Position numbers and translations under genes: made by a program
Shown: piece after piece, positions 31,174-43,606 of the stretch
Layout of the letters: each line of letters opens with the position of its first letter
Numbering within the stretch: the stretch's first letter is position 1
Notes under the pieces: model-generated
Seen by the model: only the letters and a program-made list of their open reading frames with translations
Told to the model about the DNA's origin: nothing
Databases searched by the model: none
Assembly: GCF_023065955.2 (NCBI RefSeq)
Contig: NW_026623100.1
Span: forward strand, 68,514,727-68,578,726
Source: Ursus arctos
Taxonomy: Eukaryota > Chordata > Mammalia > Carnivora > Ursidae
Length of the DNA: 64,000 bases
Reading direction: 5' to 3'

Positions 31174-33214
31174 AGGCTTTGTGAGCATTCAATGAACTGT
31201 TGCATAGTTTACAACATAGTAATGTCCTTGGTGCATGATTTGGGATATGAAAATTGTAGGTATATCTGAATCTTACCATCAAAGTCATTGTAATCTACTT
31301 GGGACAACAGCTGATTACTTAAAAGCACAGGGAGTGAAGGAAGGGCTGGAGAGCATCAGGGCTCATTATCAAGAGTGATGATTATGGGTGATCAGCACAA
31401 TGTTATCACAAACAGATTGGCCTCTGTCAAGAAAATGCTAGAAGGAAAGGCAGGGAAACCTCTATGGCTCTGAGTCCATCCATATAGGCAGATTCTAAAA
31501 TCTTAGAATAGGGCTTGTTTTCATCATGTCAGCACCCCCACCCCCCGCCACCTTTTTTGGGCTTGATTTAGATTTTAGATAATTTCGAGGTAGTTTTGGG
31601 GGGAAAATAGTATTTCTTTTCCCACCCTGAATATGCAACGCCTTGACCCAACTCAGGTGGCCTGAGCCATAAAAAATGTGTATCAAGCTTTTGATAACAA
31701 ACGCTGCTGCACAAAGATGCTGTGTGGAAAAAAAAATGAGACAAAAGTGTTCTCAGCACCTGTGGCTGCTTTAAAGCTCAACACATAAACAGAGTATTAG
31801 AAAATATCATTATGTCTTTTTTCCTTGTCCTCCTCCTCTCTGTCTCTCTCCTTTTCCTCCCTCCCTTCATTTCTCCCTCTTAGCAGAAGGGTATTTAAAG
31901 TCTATGTAAATTCCAAAACCAGAAACATCTATTATCAGCTATGTTCCATACTGTTTGGGCACACCTTAAACAAAGCTGAATATATAAACATATTAATTCA
32001 TGAAACAAATCCATTAATAGGAGTCATTTGCATATTAGAGCTATCCTTATATATGCAAAGGAGAGTCTGTGAGATTGCCTATAATAGGAAGTTTTCCCAG
32101 CACATATAAAATGTGAGTTCCTTTTTGGTAATTTCTACGTATCTTTTTAGGAAGACATCTGTTGTGTGAAAAAAGACACACCTGCATATACAATTTCAAA
32201 TGCCAATGTAATAAGCACTTACGAATTACTGATGAAAGAGAAAATGTATTCTAGGCCACCATATTTCCAGTCTTTCATTCTTGTTATCAGAAGAATCTTT
32301 AATAAAACGCTTTACATTCAGTATCACTTCACAAGTCAGTTTCCTATTGTTTTAGGAAGCAGGACAGTTTTCCAGTTTTCAGCTCAGAAGTGAATGATTC
32401 AATGTGACTTGTCCTCACCACAACTGTACATTATCATAAAACTATTATTCAAATGCCCTGAACAAAGGTTCCTAATCTTCAACAAATGGCATACACCTAA
32501 CTGCCATTTTTGACATCTTAAGGAATTAATCAAGATTTCATAGGTGTCTAAAGATGCATAGGTAGAATGGTTTTTTAAAGTTTCCTTTTTAGTCAGAAGT
32601 AAATTGCTGACTCCTCACTTCTAACTTCCAAGAAAATTTGCAAACGGAACAGTAAGTGCATGCCTTAAAGTCTAAAGACTTATCTTGGAATATGAAATGG
32701 TTGCAGAAGAAAGAAGTAATTACTTTGTGCAGATAACTCCATTGGATAATCCTAGGTGGTTGATCTGGAGTTATGCTAAGATAGAAGAATTGGGCTCTGT
32801 TAGGGAAATTATAAAATGAATTTAAGAAGAAATAATAAGAAAGGCTATTTTGGAGTTTAAAAATAATGAGTTTGATCCGAACATAAAGTTTTGGATGTTA
32901 GAACTTGAATCCTTGAGGCATGGATCAAGTCAATTAAAATTTGCAGATGATGGAGTAATTTTAGGTAAAAATGATGAAGGAATCAGATTTCTCTTTTGGG
33001 ACAGGCAGCATAGCATCTGCCTGAATCCCCGTGATGACTATTTCATTTTCTTTGATTTCTGGGTCTTCCCAGATGATGTCTCTGGATACCTGGAACACTT
33101 GTCCCTGTCCTCTTCACATGCCTGATTCCTTTAAGTGGCTAAGAATATATTTCTGCCTCCTACCACCTCCAACCATGATTAGGTCAGAGTCCATGTAATG
33201 GGCCCCAGAATATC
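31172..33214. other. Mostly unassigned
   Basis: 2 kb. A C/T-rich low-complexity stretch lies at 31815-31885 and a C-rich one at 31532-31552. 31950-32100 includes ATTTGCATATTAG (octamer-like) in AT-rich DNA. A forward open frame of 91 codons at 32850-33125 has no recognised homologue in my reading. No splice-like or promoter context. Confidence 0.4.
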
Positions 33215-33372
33215 CCATGTTTCCCTTCCTCAGCACTTTATTCACTTAAAATTACATAAGAACTTATTTGTAATTAATGACACTGTTTTAGATATCTGCT
33301 TTCACTGTGGACAAGGGCTGTGCTTGTCAAGGACATCACCACAAACTCAGCACCTGGCACAGGGGTACCTTA
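33215..33372 (+). repeat. L2 3' part
   Basis: CTCAGCACTTTATTCACTTA, AACTTATTTGTAATTAATGAC, GACAAGGGCTGTGCTTGTC and CAAACTCAGCACCTGGCACAG follow the end of L2 in sense order. The final AATAAATATTTG is missing. Confidence 0.65.
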
Positions 33373-34959
33373 TAGAGACATATGCAACTTTGCTCTTTAA
33401 CCAATTGGAGGAAATTCAAAATTAGTTACACACATACACTTATTTGAAGAGGGTATTTTTCAAGGTCAGTGATCTCTTGGCCTCTCACCACTCTTATTGG
33501 GAAACATTGGTAGTAATACCCATTTAGCCATCACGGAGAACGTATATGTAAATTATAAGGTCCTAGCTATCCAGGCTTTCGGGTTAAAAATAATATCAGG
33601 TACATTCACATCGAGACTTCATTCCATCCACCATTGAGCTGATCAGGTGAGGAGGCACTTTTCCCAGTCGTGCTGATTTGATGTGGGAAGCCACTCCACT
33701 AGAGCATCTCTCCCTTAGGAGAGGCACATGTGGTAGGCACAGTGCCTGGAGAGAACACTTGAGTACTTGCTCTGCTGTGAAATTCCCCTTTCTCGGCCTT
33801 TGGCTTGTCTTTTGCTATGCATGAAGCTGCATTTTAAAGTTATACCAAGAGATAATGTTCCCTAGATAGCAGCATAATCTGGGGATCATTTTCCATTAAT
33901 GGTGTTGCCCAACACTCTTAAAAAAAAATCAGCAGCCCATATGATAGAATTTCCTTGATTGTTAGAATTTTTTTTCCTTCGCTATACTTTAGTAAATCTG
34001 AAGAGCCACAGTTCTTTTCTGATCCATCCTTGGTTTAGATCTGCTTTGAAAAAAATGATTATTTTTCTTAAGATTCAACTTTTACTTCCTTACTAATCAA
34101 TTTGAACTTTCCCTTCCTTATGACTCCCCTGAGCTAAGCTGCCGATCCCAGACTCTGTGAATGACTCTGTTTCAGAAAGTAAAAATAAATGCATGGGTTC
34201 ATTTCATAAATGATTCCAGAAGAATGCTATCCTTTACTTTTATTTCAAATAGCATTTATGTTTTGCAGCTTTGCACAGAGATCTCTTCAAGGCTATTTCT
34301 TTTACTAAAGATGATGAAATTATTAGCCTAAAACTCTAGTGACCTCTTCTTAAAACCTGGTGAAAGGGCACTGTCAGTAAGGGTGCACTTGGCCAAATCT
34401 CAACATCTGAATTTCCTGCCATTCAGAGTCAGGCTTATGCACCAGTCCATAATGCTCAACACTTGCTCCTGTTCTCCAACCAAAGGAAATATGTGTTACA
34501 ACTTAAAAAGAAAATGATTGACATTTGTTGATGGATTTCTATCTCTTTTGTGGGTTTAGGGTAATTTCTAAAGGTTGTCTGACAATAACAAAAATTTTTC
34601 TAATCTCTCTGTGCAAGGATGTGTGTTGTGCCATTTTATGAGCCATGCTGAGGATATATAGGAAATGCAACCAATGACCTTTTACCTGTATAATTTCAGG
34701 GATGAAAAAGACTTTGAGAAATCATTTCCCATTTTTCTTCCTTTAAGTATACCTAATCCAGATGATAGAATCAATCGTGATCTGAAAAAAAGTATAAAAA
34801 AAGAAGTTATGACTATCTCTGGTTTAACTTTGTGGTTCTGTTTTTCTGTGCAATTTTAAGTTCATGTTCTCTATAATTGATCTTAATGAGACTAAAATGG
34901 ACTGCCAAATTTTAGAATATGAGATAATAATGTTCAGTGTCATACTGAAACCCCCGGCA
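33373..34959. other. No recognisable feature
   Basis: 1.6 kb with no confident repeat. Even base composition; no gene signal. Confidence 0.4.
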
Positions 34960-37450
34960 AATGCTTAGACAAGGGTAAGAAAAAATAAATATAAAGATTA
35001 AAAGGAAAATAAAAAGTCATTATTTGTAGATGATCTGGTCATCTACATAGTAAACCCAAAAGGACTCTAAAACAATCATTAGAACTGATAAGACAGTTCA
35101 CCAGTCCTTCTGGCTCACAGATCAAAATGTGAGAGCCAAAAGCCTTCCTTTAAAATAGCATGAAATAAATGAAAAAAAAAATACAACATAAAACAAAACA
35201 CCACAATAAAGTATTCGAGAATTAATCTAACAAAGAAAGAAAACCTTTATAGAGGGTTATTTTATAGAAGGACCATTTTAAATTAATTAAAGAAGATAAA
35301 ACCCAAATGAATAATGAGGTGTATGTGTTTGTGGGCAGAAAATTAAACCTTGTAAGATGTCATTATCCTGAATTTATTTTACAAGTTCCATTCAACTTAA
35401 GCAGATCTCTGCCAAGATTTGGGAGGAATATTACAAGAAGATTCTAAGATATACATGAAATAATAAAGCTTATCAAATAGCTAATTTTGGGTGGAAAACA
35501 ATAATCTCTCAGTTTTTAGGGTCTGTGATATAGGCATAGTGATTAAAAAAAAAAAGAATAGTATTGACACAGGATGAAGTAGATCAATTGAACACATTAG
35601 AGACCCAGAGAGAGATTTACATAAATGTAGGAACTGTTGTACAGGATGGCATCACAAAGGGATGAAGAAATAATGAGTTATTTAATAAGTGCTATTTGAA
35701 AAAAATAGTGCTGAAAAATTGGCTTAGTATATAGTAAAAATTTATAATATAGTAAGACTATTTTGGAATCCAAAAAGGAACAACTCCTCTATTTTTCTGT
35801 CTAGTCACATAACATTCTACTTCTCTTTTAACCCTTCTCAGAACACTTGATACTTCTGGTCACCAAATGTGTCAGGGTTTTCCTCCACCAAGCAATTTTT
35901 CAGATGCCATCTGGATGTCTTACTACATAACTCAGTTCTGACACTATCTACTTGGATGTGGAAGATTGCCCCTCCACCACCCTCAGTTGCCCAGTCTCAA
36001 GTCCAGGTTGTTGCCTGTACTTCTGACCAACTGGCTATAAATTAGAGGTTCCCACAAGCCCTTCCTCTAGCCATTTGCTAGGACAACTCATGGAACTCAG
36101 GAAAACAGTTTTACTTACTATTTAACTGGTTTATTATAAAAAGATATAACTTAGGAAGAGCCAAATGGAAGAGATGCATGGGGCAAGATACATGGGAAGG
36201 GGCACAGAACTTCCATGTCCTCCCCAGGGGATACTGTTGTCCCAGACCTTCATGTGTTCACCAACCCAGAAGCTCCCCAACCCTGTCCTTTTGGGTTTTT
36301 ATGGGGGCTTCATGACATAGGCATGACTGACTAAATCATTGGCCATTAGTGATTAACACACTTCCAGCCCCTCTCCTCAGCCCACAGATAGAGGGTTATG
36401 GCTTAAGTTCCAACCCTTTAATTGCATGGTGATAGTCCCCTGGTGACTAGCCCTCATCCTTAGGGGCTTTCCAAAAATCATCTTTTTAACATAAACACAG
36501 GTATGACTGAAAGGAGCTTGTTATGAGTAACAAAAGGAGCTTTTAGGAGCTTTGTGCCAGGAATAAAGATGAAGACCAAACATTTAGATGTTATAAATTA
36601 GATGATCACAAAACCCTATAGAAAAACATATACAAATAAAATTAAACTAAACATGAAAGAAAAAATTATGAAGCTAGAACAAGTATAGGAGAATATTTCT
36701 GGATCTTTGGATGGGACAGAAATTTAAAGGACCTAAAGAAACACTAAAAAAAGAATGTCATATATACATCAAAAAGAGATCAATGAACAGTACCAAAGAA
36801 AAAATTAATAGAAGTATGACAACTGAGTGATGATTCTCGCAGAGTATAAAACTGGCAATGTATTATGATATAGAAGAGAAAAGAACAACAGAGAGTAAGG
36901 AAGAAAAAGGCAAATTCTCTAGTGGAAAAAACTGACCAAAGAATATGGAGAAGCAATTCTATATGAATAGAGAGAAAAATCCAGTAAGACTATGAAATAA
37001 TGCACATCCCCTTAGTACCCAGAGAAATGTAGATTAAGACAAAGAGACATTACTTTGTGTACTTACCAATGGTAAAAATTGAAAGGTTTCTAATATTAAG
37101 GGCATAAGATCATGTGGAATATTCATGCACTACTGGTAAGAGTATACACTGGTATAGTCAACCTGGCAGTTTGTTGAAATTGAGTATGCATGTACCCAGG
37201 GGGCTCAGCAAGACTGCAGAGAAAGTCGAAAATCCACAGCAAGGTATTTTGTAGGAAGTGGTTGGAAGCATGACTGTTGATATGTAAAATATGCAATATG
37301 CATGCCCCAGAATAATGTATCAGTCCCAAGGAACATATTTACATAAACCAACATGGACAGCTCCCACGAACATAGAAGTTAATTTTTTAAAAAGGAAGGA
37401 AAACACAGCATGAGAATTGCACCACAATACCATTTTGTATTTGAAAAAGC
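34960..37450 (+). mobile_element. Old LINE-1 (L1M/HAL1 class), decayed ORF2 to 3' region, interrupted by an LTR
   Basis: Sense-strand traces of ORF2: GTAGATGATCTGGTCATCTAC near 35027, CTAAAACAATCATTAGAACTG near 35068, AATAGTATTGACACAGG near 35559, and after the LTR GAGAAATGTAGATTAAGAC near 37020, TGCACTACTGGTAAGAGTA near 37127 and AACCTGGCAGTTTGTTGAA near 37161. An ERVL LTR occupies about 35790-36582. No open frame. Ends in AT-rich sequence near 37450. Confidence 0.6.
35867..36582 (-). mobile_element. ERVL-type LTR, reverse, with adjacent primer-binding-site-like sequence
   Basis: On the minus strand the LTR begins TGTTTGGTCTTCATC (36582), has TTTATAATAAACCAG (polyadenylation signal) near 36130, GAGTTCCATGAGTTGTCC, and ends CCCTGACACA at 35867, followed by TTTGGTGACCAGAAGT. 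That last sequence resembles the TGGTGTCAGAAGTGG primer-binding site of ERVL elements. Sequence order matches a widespread eutherian LTR; the exact subfamily is not assigned. About 80 bases (35790-35866) may be internal sequence. Only a fragment: no viral genes. Confidence 0.7.
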
Positions 37451-37934
37451 CACATTATTTTAATAAATCATGTTAATAAAATTAATTATAATATAATTAT
37501 AATATATGTATATATCATAAAATATATAAGTTCTATTAATACAATATTTTTATTTTAAAATAATACAAATATACAGAACAACATAACATCAACTTATGCA
37601 TCCCCGGCATAAAAATTGATATTTTATAATAATTCCCTCAGATTAGTTTTAAAGTTAAGAAATTACAAATTCACATTTTTTAAGGAAATATCTATATCTA
37701 AATAAACATGTGGAAGGCAAACATTAACAACACAGTATGTGAGAGGGAGTCTCAAGGATTTGCAGAGTGGAATGGATTTGGTGATAGGACATGAAAGGTA
37801 AAAAATAAAACACAATAAAAGCAGTAATCTTACTTGGACTGGTAATTATAGTGTGCCGTTGACTAATGGGTATAAACAGCTCAGTTCTGTGTGTCTGAGG
37901 TCCAGAAAGAGGAACAAAGAAATAACTGTGTATA

Positions 37935-37973
<39 letters not shown>

Positions 37974-38099
37974 GCATGCGTTTCTTTCACTTCATGCCAT
38001 TTCTATGGCTATGTCAACTTTCTCTGAAGCGTCTCTAAGTTTTTCCTCCTCTCCTTACCTGTGAAGCTTGGAATTGGACCCTTCACTTGGTGTCTGAAA
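37451..38099. other. AT-rich stretch with a (TG)n microsatellite
   Basis: 37455-37720 is very AT-rich (TTAATTATAATATAATTATA and similar). A (TG)n of about 34 bases lies at 37938-37971; read on the other strand it produces a Thr/His repeat in an open frame at 37724-37990, which is an artefact. Nothing else recognised. Confidence 0.5.
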
Positions 38100-38380
38100 A
38101 AGCATGGCCTGGGACTTACCTCCTTCCCACCGACTTATCACCTGATTAAAATCTTGCCTGCCTTTCTGAGGTTGGCCCTGAAATGTTATCTCATCACTAC
38201 AGTTCCGAGCCACATTTTTGACCTGGATCTTTTCCATTCCTGATTTCATCTTCTTGGCCCTTCTGGTTCATCTGCAACACAGATACAGACACCTTTACTT
38301 TTCTTATCATTCTTTTTGTTCCTCTTTGCTATGTAAGCTCTGACCCTGCTTTTCTATAATTCAGGATTATATTGCCCATA
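38100..38380 (+). repeat. Possible L2 fragment
   Basis: GAGGTTGGCCCTGAAATGTTA and GCTATGTAAGCTCTGACCC loosely resemble L2 blocks (GGCTCAGCTCAAATGTCA, GAATGTAAGCTCC). Weak. The following 38381-38849 shows nothing recognisable. Confidence 0.3.
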
Positions 38381-38849
38381 AGACCAAAGGGCCTCTCACT
38401 ATTTCAAAGAGCCTATCATTTACTCATGATAGAAGCGAGAGTTCCTTGCTGTATCTTGTCTCTTTGTCCCTGTGCCCTCCACAGACTCACAGAGCCATGT
38501 TTTCTAAATAATCAGAGACCTCACTTCCCATAAGGCCAGATCAACATGAACAAGGTGGAGGAAGACATTTCCCATGCTACAACGATAAGCTTCAGTAAGG
38601 GAATGAAGTTTGAGCTGGTAGAAGACATGGGTGTTTGCCCCAACATTCCCACACAGAAAAAGGAAGAGCATTCCAGTGAGATTTCCAGAAAAGACTTAGT
38701 GACGTAAGGGAAATTAATACTTTTAAGGGTTTTAAAAATAAATACTGACAGCTATCTTTCCAGTAGGGTTTTTAAGTAATTTATGTTCACATTTATGTTA
38801 TTATGAATGTGCCTCTTTCATCTTCCACCAACTGGCACTGCTAATTTGT

Positions 38850-39320
38850 TGGAATTAAAAAATGCATGCCATTATTCCATTGGCTTATTTATTTATTTGG
38901 CTACTTATGAGGGTAAACATTTTTCTTTCAATGTGCTTGTTAAAATGTTCTATTTCCGTTTTGAGGAATTATCCTTTTTATATCCATTGCTCATTTATTT
39001 ACTGGAGTCTTTATATACTTATTTTTCCTCTTTAGAATTTAGCTCTCTATAGCATCTGGAGTGTGTTTTGAGGTTTAGTTTAAGAGTAGGATCTATATTT
39101 TTAAAAATAAATTTTTTATTACCCCAGCTCTATTTATTATTCTTATCCTTCTCCACTGATTGGGGATGACTCATTTATTACATATAAACCTATTTTATAT
39201 ATCTTGAGATTGGCTTATTACTTGCACAAAACCATATTCTTCTGCTGAGAGGCAGAACACTCCTTTTTTGATGGTGTCTATTTAAAGCTAATAATGGAAA
39301 ATATAATCGTATCTGAAAAT
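38850..39320 (-). mobile_element. Old LINE-1 fragment, reverse
   Basis: Top strand: TTATCCTTTTTATATCCATTG, GGAGTCTTTATATACTTATTT, CCCAGCTCTATTTATTATTC and TCTCCACTGATTGGGGATGAC follow antisense L1 ORF2 (CATATCCTTTGCCCA, GAGTTCTTTATATATTCTGG, CAGCACCATTTATTGAA, CCCCACTGATTTG). Confidence 0.6.
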
Positions 39321-39604
39321 ATTATGAAACTGGTCTTTAATTTTCAAAACTGTGCTCTATTTCTGTCTTCTTGCTTTTTTCATGCACAGTAAGTAATGGA
39401 AGAAATATTCTGCCTATTGATTTAAAAACTTGGCAGAAAACTTTAATATATTTCAGAAGAAAGTGAAGCAAAATAAATAAGTTATGACCACCCTTGTAGT
39501 GTGTTAAAGCAAAGAGTATATTAATCAAATTCAAAAATGAGTTTAAATTTTTAGTGTTGAGTAACAGAATTGGATTTTCTAGATGAGGATACGTTATACT
39601 TATG

Positions 39605-39628
39605 TTCATTCATTCATTCATTCATTCA
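39605..39628. repeat. (CATT)n
   Basis: Six units of the CATT tetranucleotide with the edge at 39628. Surrounding 39321-40171 shows no other family; a (TTG)n of about 25 bases lies at 39717-39741. Confidence 0.9.
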
Positions 39629-40171
39629 CTAATTTAAGTATGACTCCTCCAGGTTTGTGATGGTTATAAAATATGGAATGGTTAGTATATTCTCTTTCTT
39701 TGTGTTTTCCATTTTTTGTTTTTTTTGTTGTTGTTGTTGTTGCTGATTTGTTTGTTGATTGGTCTTTCATTAACTGGCTACCTGAAAAGAAAAACTGACT
39801 GAATGTAATGAAACATGTTCAAAGATGGAAAAAACACCTTGGGAAGCAAGGTGACCATTGCAAAACAAATGAAGAGATTGTCAGTGAATACTGACCTAAG
39901 AATTGCAAACAGTAATCTTTAATGAGCAGTGCAGAATGAGGGACGTGGTACAGGACTGAGAATGGGCAAATGACATATTCATGTTCAATATAGGGAGAAG
40001 GTGGTAGGAAATTGACAAACATGAGCTTTATGCCAACTTAGGGCATTATTATAAACTGTAAAACAATGGCCTCTGAGTCCCTAAAAGAAAAAAATATAAT
40101 AAAATACTATCTCTAGGAGCTAAAATGGGCTTATTAAGTAGTCATGTCCAAACTAGAGTCCAAACTAGAGT

Positions 40172-40386
40172 TTAAAAAAAAAAAAAAGATTTATTTATTT
40201 ATTCCAGAGAGAGAGAGCATGTACGCATATGCACTAGTGGGGGGAGGGGCACAGGGAAAGAATCCTCAAGGCGACTCCGTGCTGAGCATGGAGCCCTTCC
40301 TGGGGCTGGATCTTACAACCTTGAGATCACGACCTGAGCTGAAACCAAGAGTCGGAACCTCAACCGACTGAGCCACCAAGGCGCCT
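40172..40386 (-). mobile_element. Can-SINE with a T-run at the terminator position
   Basis: Antisense: A14 then GATTTATTTATTTATTCC, GAGCATGGAGCCCTTCCTGG, GATCACGACCTGAGCTGAAA, GACTGAGCCACCAAGGCGCC. In sense orientation the AATAAATC end runs into T14 instead of TCTTT plus poly-A. No convincing target-site duplication was found; a 12-base tandem repeat of GTCCAAACTAGA-type sequence (40146-40170) lies at the tail side. Otherwise a normal CAN-SINE. Confidence 0.88.
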
Positions 40387-40868
40387 CTTAAGTCTTTTTA
40401 TTTAACATAACAGTGATCAGGCTGGCAATGCCAGAAAAATGCAACAGCCATAACTGAAGTATTTTCATATTCTTGTGGATAAAGTGAAGATGCGTAGGAT
40501 GGGTATCAGGAAAATAAAAAGAAGTATTAGCTGGTAGAAGGTCTGTTTGAAAAAAGTTTGGAAGATCTGAATCTGAAGAGATTGCTGAAGGCCACCAGGA
40601 TGCTATCCAACAAATTTTCCATTTTAACACTTACATCAGTAATTCCAATGCTAATAGTAGCTTGAAAGATAATAGACTTTCAAAATTATTGGATAACATA
40701 GTGTCTATTGTCAGATATGTTAATTATCTAAATATTTACTGAAAAAGATCTAAACAGACTGGAGAGAACCAAATGTAAAGATGTGAAATTATTAAGAATA
40801 AATGTACAAATCTAAATTTAGATTAAAAAAAAAAACCAACTGCATAAGAGCAGGATGGGGGAAACAAT
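40387..40868. other. No recognisable feature
   Basis: About 480 AT-rich bases with an A10 tract near 40827. Nothing identified. Confidence 0.4.
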
Positions 40869-41346
40869 ATATTAGTTGTCTATTACTGTATAAGAACTTA
40901 GCCTAAAACTAGCAGCTTGAAACATGAAAGTTTAGTTTTCTGCATAGTTCCTGGGAGTAAAAAGCCACCAGAGGCTTGGGTGGTTCTGGTTTAGGGCTTT
41001 TTAGGAGGTTATATTCAAAGCTTCTTGGGGGCTAGAGATTTTGCTTCTAAGATGACTCATTCATGTGGGTGTTGGTAGAGGGGCCTCATAATTTGAGTCT
41101 CTCCCTAAGGGTGGTATGCCCTTGTGTTCATCTTGCTTCCTCCAAGTGCAAGGGAATAAAGAGAGTAAGGCAGACATCAACGATGTATTTTATAACCTAA
41201 CCTCAGAAGTTATATACCACCACTTGTGTTATACTGTACTAGTCCCACAGACCAGCCTTGATACAGTGTGGCAGGGGACTATAAGAGGTCTTGATTCCCT
41301 GAAAGCAGGGATCACTGGGGGCCATCTTGGAGGATGGCCACCATAG
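40869..41346 (+). mobile_element. MLT2-like ERVL LTR
   Basis: Begins TATTAGTTGTCTATTACTG, then AAACTAGCAGCTTGAAACATG, AAGATGACTCATTCATGTGGG, TTATAACCTAACCTCAGAAG, CAGTGTGGCAGGGGACTATA and GGGGCCATCTTGGAGGATGG, ending CCACCATA. That is the full order of a mammalian ERVL LTR whose 5' end reads GTTATCTATTGCTG. About 480 bases, apparently a solo LTR. Confidence 0.78.
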
Positions 41347-41949
41347 TGACACAAGACTTGCTGAAGTTCTGTGAAAATGGCTTGAGGATTTTTTTTTTTT
41401 TTTAGTTTATAAATAGTGTAAGTCATTGGTGTGATGTAGCTGTCAAAAAATTTATGTGATATTAGGTGTTATCATGTATATATGAGCTCACATATGTATA
41501 CTATCTTCTCTGTATCAGTCAAAACATACCTGTGATTATTTTTGTCACTTTAGAGCTCCATATTTTATGAAAAATAGATATAAATTAGAATATATTCAGA
41601 AGGAAAGAGAGAAATTTGAGTGTACAAAATATGAAATGGAAGAAAGTCTGGATATTCTCAGCCTGCATAAAAGAACCCGTACAGGGGATTTGAAGGCAAT
41701 AATCAGAGAACTGATGGGGAGAGGAGATTAGATTTGCTTTGTGTATTTACAAGGGGTGGGAATATTCATTAATAGGTAGAACACTTCGGAAAGGCAAACA
41801 TCAAGTGAATAAGGGAAAACCTGTGTTATAAAACCTGTATAAAAATGAAGAACTACTGAATTTATTATCACTATTTCTACTCAAGGAAAACTAGGAATCA
41901 CACTCGCTTAAGATACCAATAAGTATGTTTGAGAGGGGTTTAAGCACTG
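41347..41949. other. No recognisable feature
   Basis: About 600 AT-rich bases; T15 run at 41389-41403. Nothing identified. Confidence 0.4.
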
Positions 41950-42690
41950 AATGAATTATTCATTCCTTTCATCATTGTTTCAGAAGAGAGTAAATGAGCA
42001 CCCACTCTAGGTTGAGGGCTGTTTTTAAGGCCTAGATTGAGAGATTGGTGAATGAGCAGGCAAGATCCTGCTCTTACCAGGTTTCTGTCAGATTGCGGAA
42101 GACGTACAATAAACAAGAAAACAAAACTCTAAGTTTATTTCAGTGAGATAAAACAAGCTCAGGTAATAGACTGTGAAGAGGTATTTGTGAACAGGTATAT
42201 GAGCTACAGTGGTCAGGGACGCTCTCTCTGGGGACGAGATATTTAAGCCAAGGATCTGAATGGAAGAAGGATCCAGCCCTGTGAGAGGTGGGGGGAAAGA
42301 GTCTCTGGCAAAGGGAACCATAAACTGATGGCCCATTGACTCAGCTAAGTGTAGCATATTTTACCTGCAGGAAGGTGGCCCCTCTGACTAGACCATTATT
42401 AGTGATGGTGAAGGTGGGAAGAGACCAAATAAAAGAGGTAATAACATCTGCTTCAAAGTATATGGCTTGTAGATAATAGTAATGAATTTAGATGTTATTT
42501 TGGGATGCTCAAGAACATACATAGGTTTTAAGCAGAGGCTGGGGATATAGTCTGGTTTACAATTGATAACATCATTTTGTTTGCTTTGTGGGTAAAATGG
42601 TCGCACTAAGGGCAACCTTTAGGTGTAAATAGGGAAAGGAATCAAAGGCTATTCTGTAGTTTGGGAGAGAAGAGAAGCTGTCAAATTATT
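41950..42690 (-). repeat. L2 LINE, reverse, long
   Basis: Top strand: GAGCACCCACTCTAGGTTGAG, GTGAATGAGCAGGCAAGATCC, ACAATAAACAAGAAAACAAAA, TGGTCAGGGACGCTCTCTCTG, TTTAAGCCAAGGATCTGAATG, AGTCTCTGGCAAAGGGAACCA, TTTTAAGCAGAGGCTGGGGAT. These follow antisense L2 over about 740 bases. The 5' extent is uncertain. Confidence 0.7.
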
Positions 42691-43308
42691 TACTGATCCA
42701 TCCTCTTGACCAGATGTAGGCTGGTTCCTAGAAATGCATTGGCAAAAAATAAAATTTGTACCTTCAAAGAGCACACTGCTCACCGAGGAGGTTAGTTACA
42801 CACGGCTGTGGTGCACCTCTGGTGGCTGATGTAACATAGATGCAAGGTTGTCAGAGCAGCAACAAAGACTGAGTGAACGAAAGGGTACCAAACAAGATGC
42901 ACTGGCTTGAAAACTGCACAGATAACCTTTGAGATCCTTTCCAGATATGGGATTCTATGATTCTACCGAAGCTCTCAAAAAACTGTCTTTCATCTGGTCT
43001 GACTGTTGACAGATGAGGGTTGTGGGATCTCCGTTCTGCATGGCCATGAAGAATGGGGAATCTGATATATCACTGGATACACGAGGAACAATGATTCGTC
43101 CTCTCCTTACCCATGGGCCCTCAGAGTCCAGCCCTAAAGCTGAAAGAGCCCACTTTGTAAGACCACTTAGAGACAGTTACATGACAGAGTGGCTCCTTTC
43201 TTAGGAGCCAGGTCTGAGGCAGGCCTCCTGAGTCTTTACTGATCTAGTCCTCCAAACTTCTTTGAGTTCATTTTTTCTTACCTGAAAATAAATACAAATC
43301 TCTAAGAA
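42691..43308. other. Mostly unassigned
   Basis: ACCTTCAAAGAGCACACTGCTC near 42763 may be a further scrap of L2-like sequence. The rest, to the young L1, shows nothing recognisable. Confidence 0.35.
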
Positions 43309-43323
43309 TCTAATGCTGGTTCT

Positions 43324-43591
43324 TTTTTTTTTTTTTTTTAATGATTTTTTATTATATTATGTTAGTCACCATACAGTACGTCCCCGGTTTCCGATGTAAG
43401 GCTCGATGATTCATTAGTTGTGTATAACACCCAGTGCACCATGCAATACGTGCCCTCCTTACTACCCATCACCGGTCTATCCCATTCCCCCACCCCCCTC
43501 CCCTCTGAAGTCCTCAGTTTGTTTCTCATAGTCCATAGTCTCTCATGTTTCATTCCCCCTTCTGATTACCCCCCTTTCTTTATCCCTTTCT
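43324..43591 (-). mobile_element. Carnivore LINE-1 3' end, young
   Basis: T16 leader, TTATATTATGTTAGTCACCAT, ACAGTACGTCCCCGGTTTCC, GATTCATTAGTTGTGTATAAC, CATTCCCCCACCCCCCTCCCC, TCATAGTCCATAGTCTCTC. Exact 15-base target-site duplication TCTAATGCTGGTTCT at 43309-43323 and 43592-43606. 268 bases of 3' UTR, 5'-truncated, no ORF. Nearly identical to the copy at 26163. Confidence 0.95.
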
Positions 43592-43606
43592 TCTAATGCT
43601 GGTTCT

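Noticed and set aside
32850..33125. 91-codon frame containing the string KFADDGVILG, like a reverse-transcriptase FADD box
   Set aside because: Residues before and after do not fit L1, L2 or ERV reverse transcriptase; probably coincidence.
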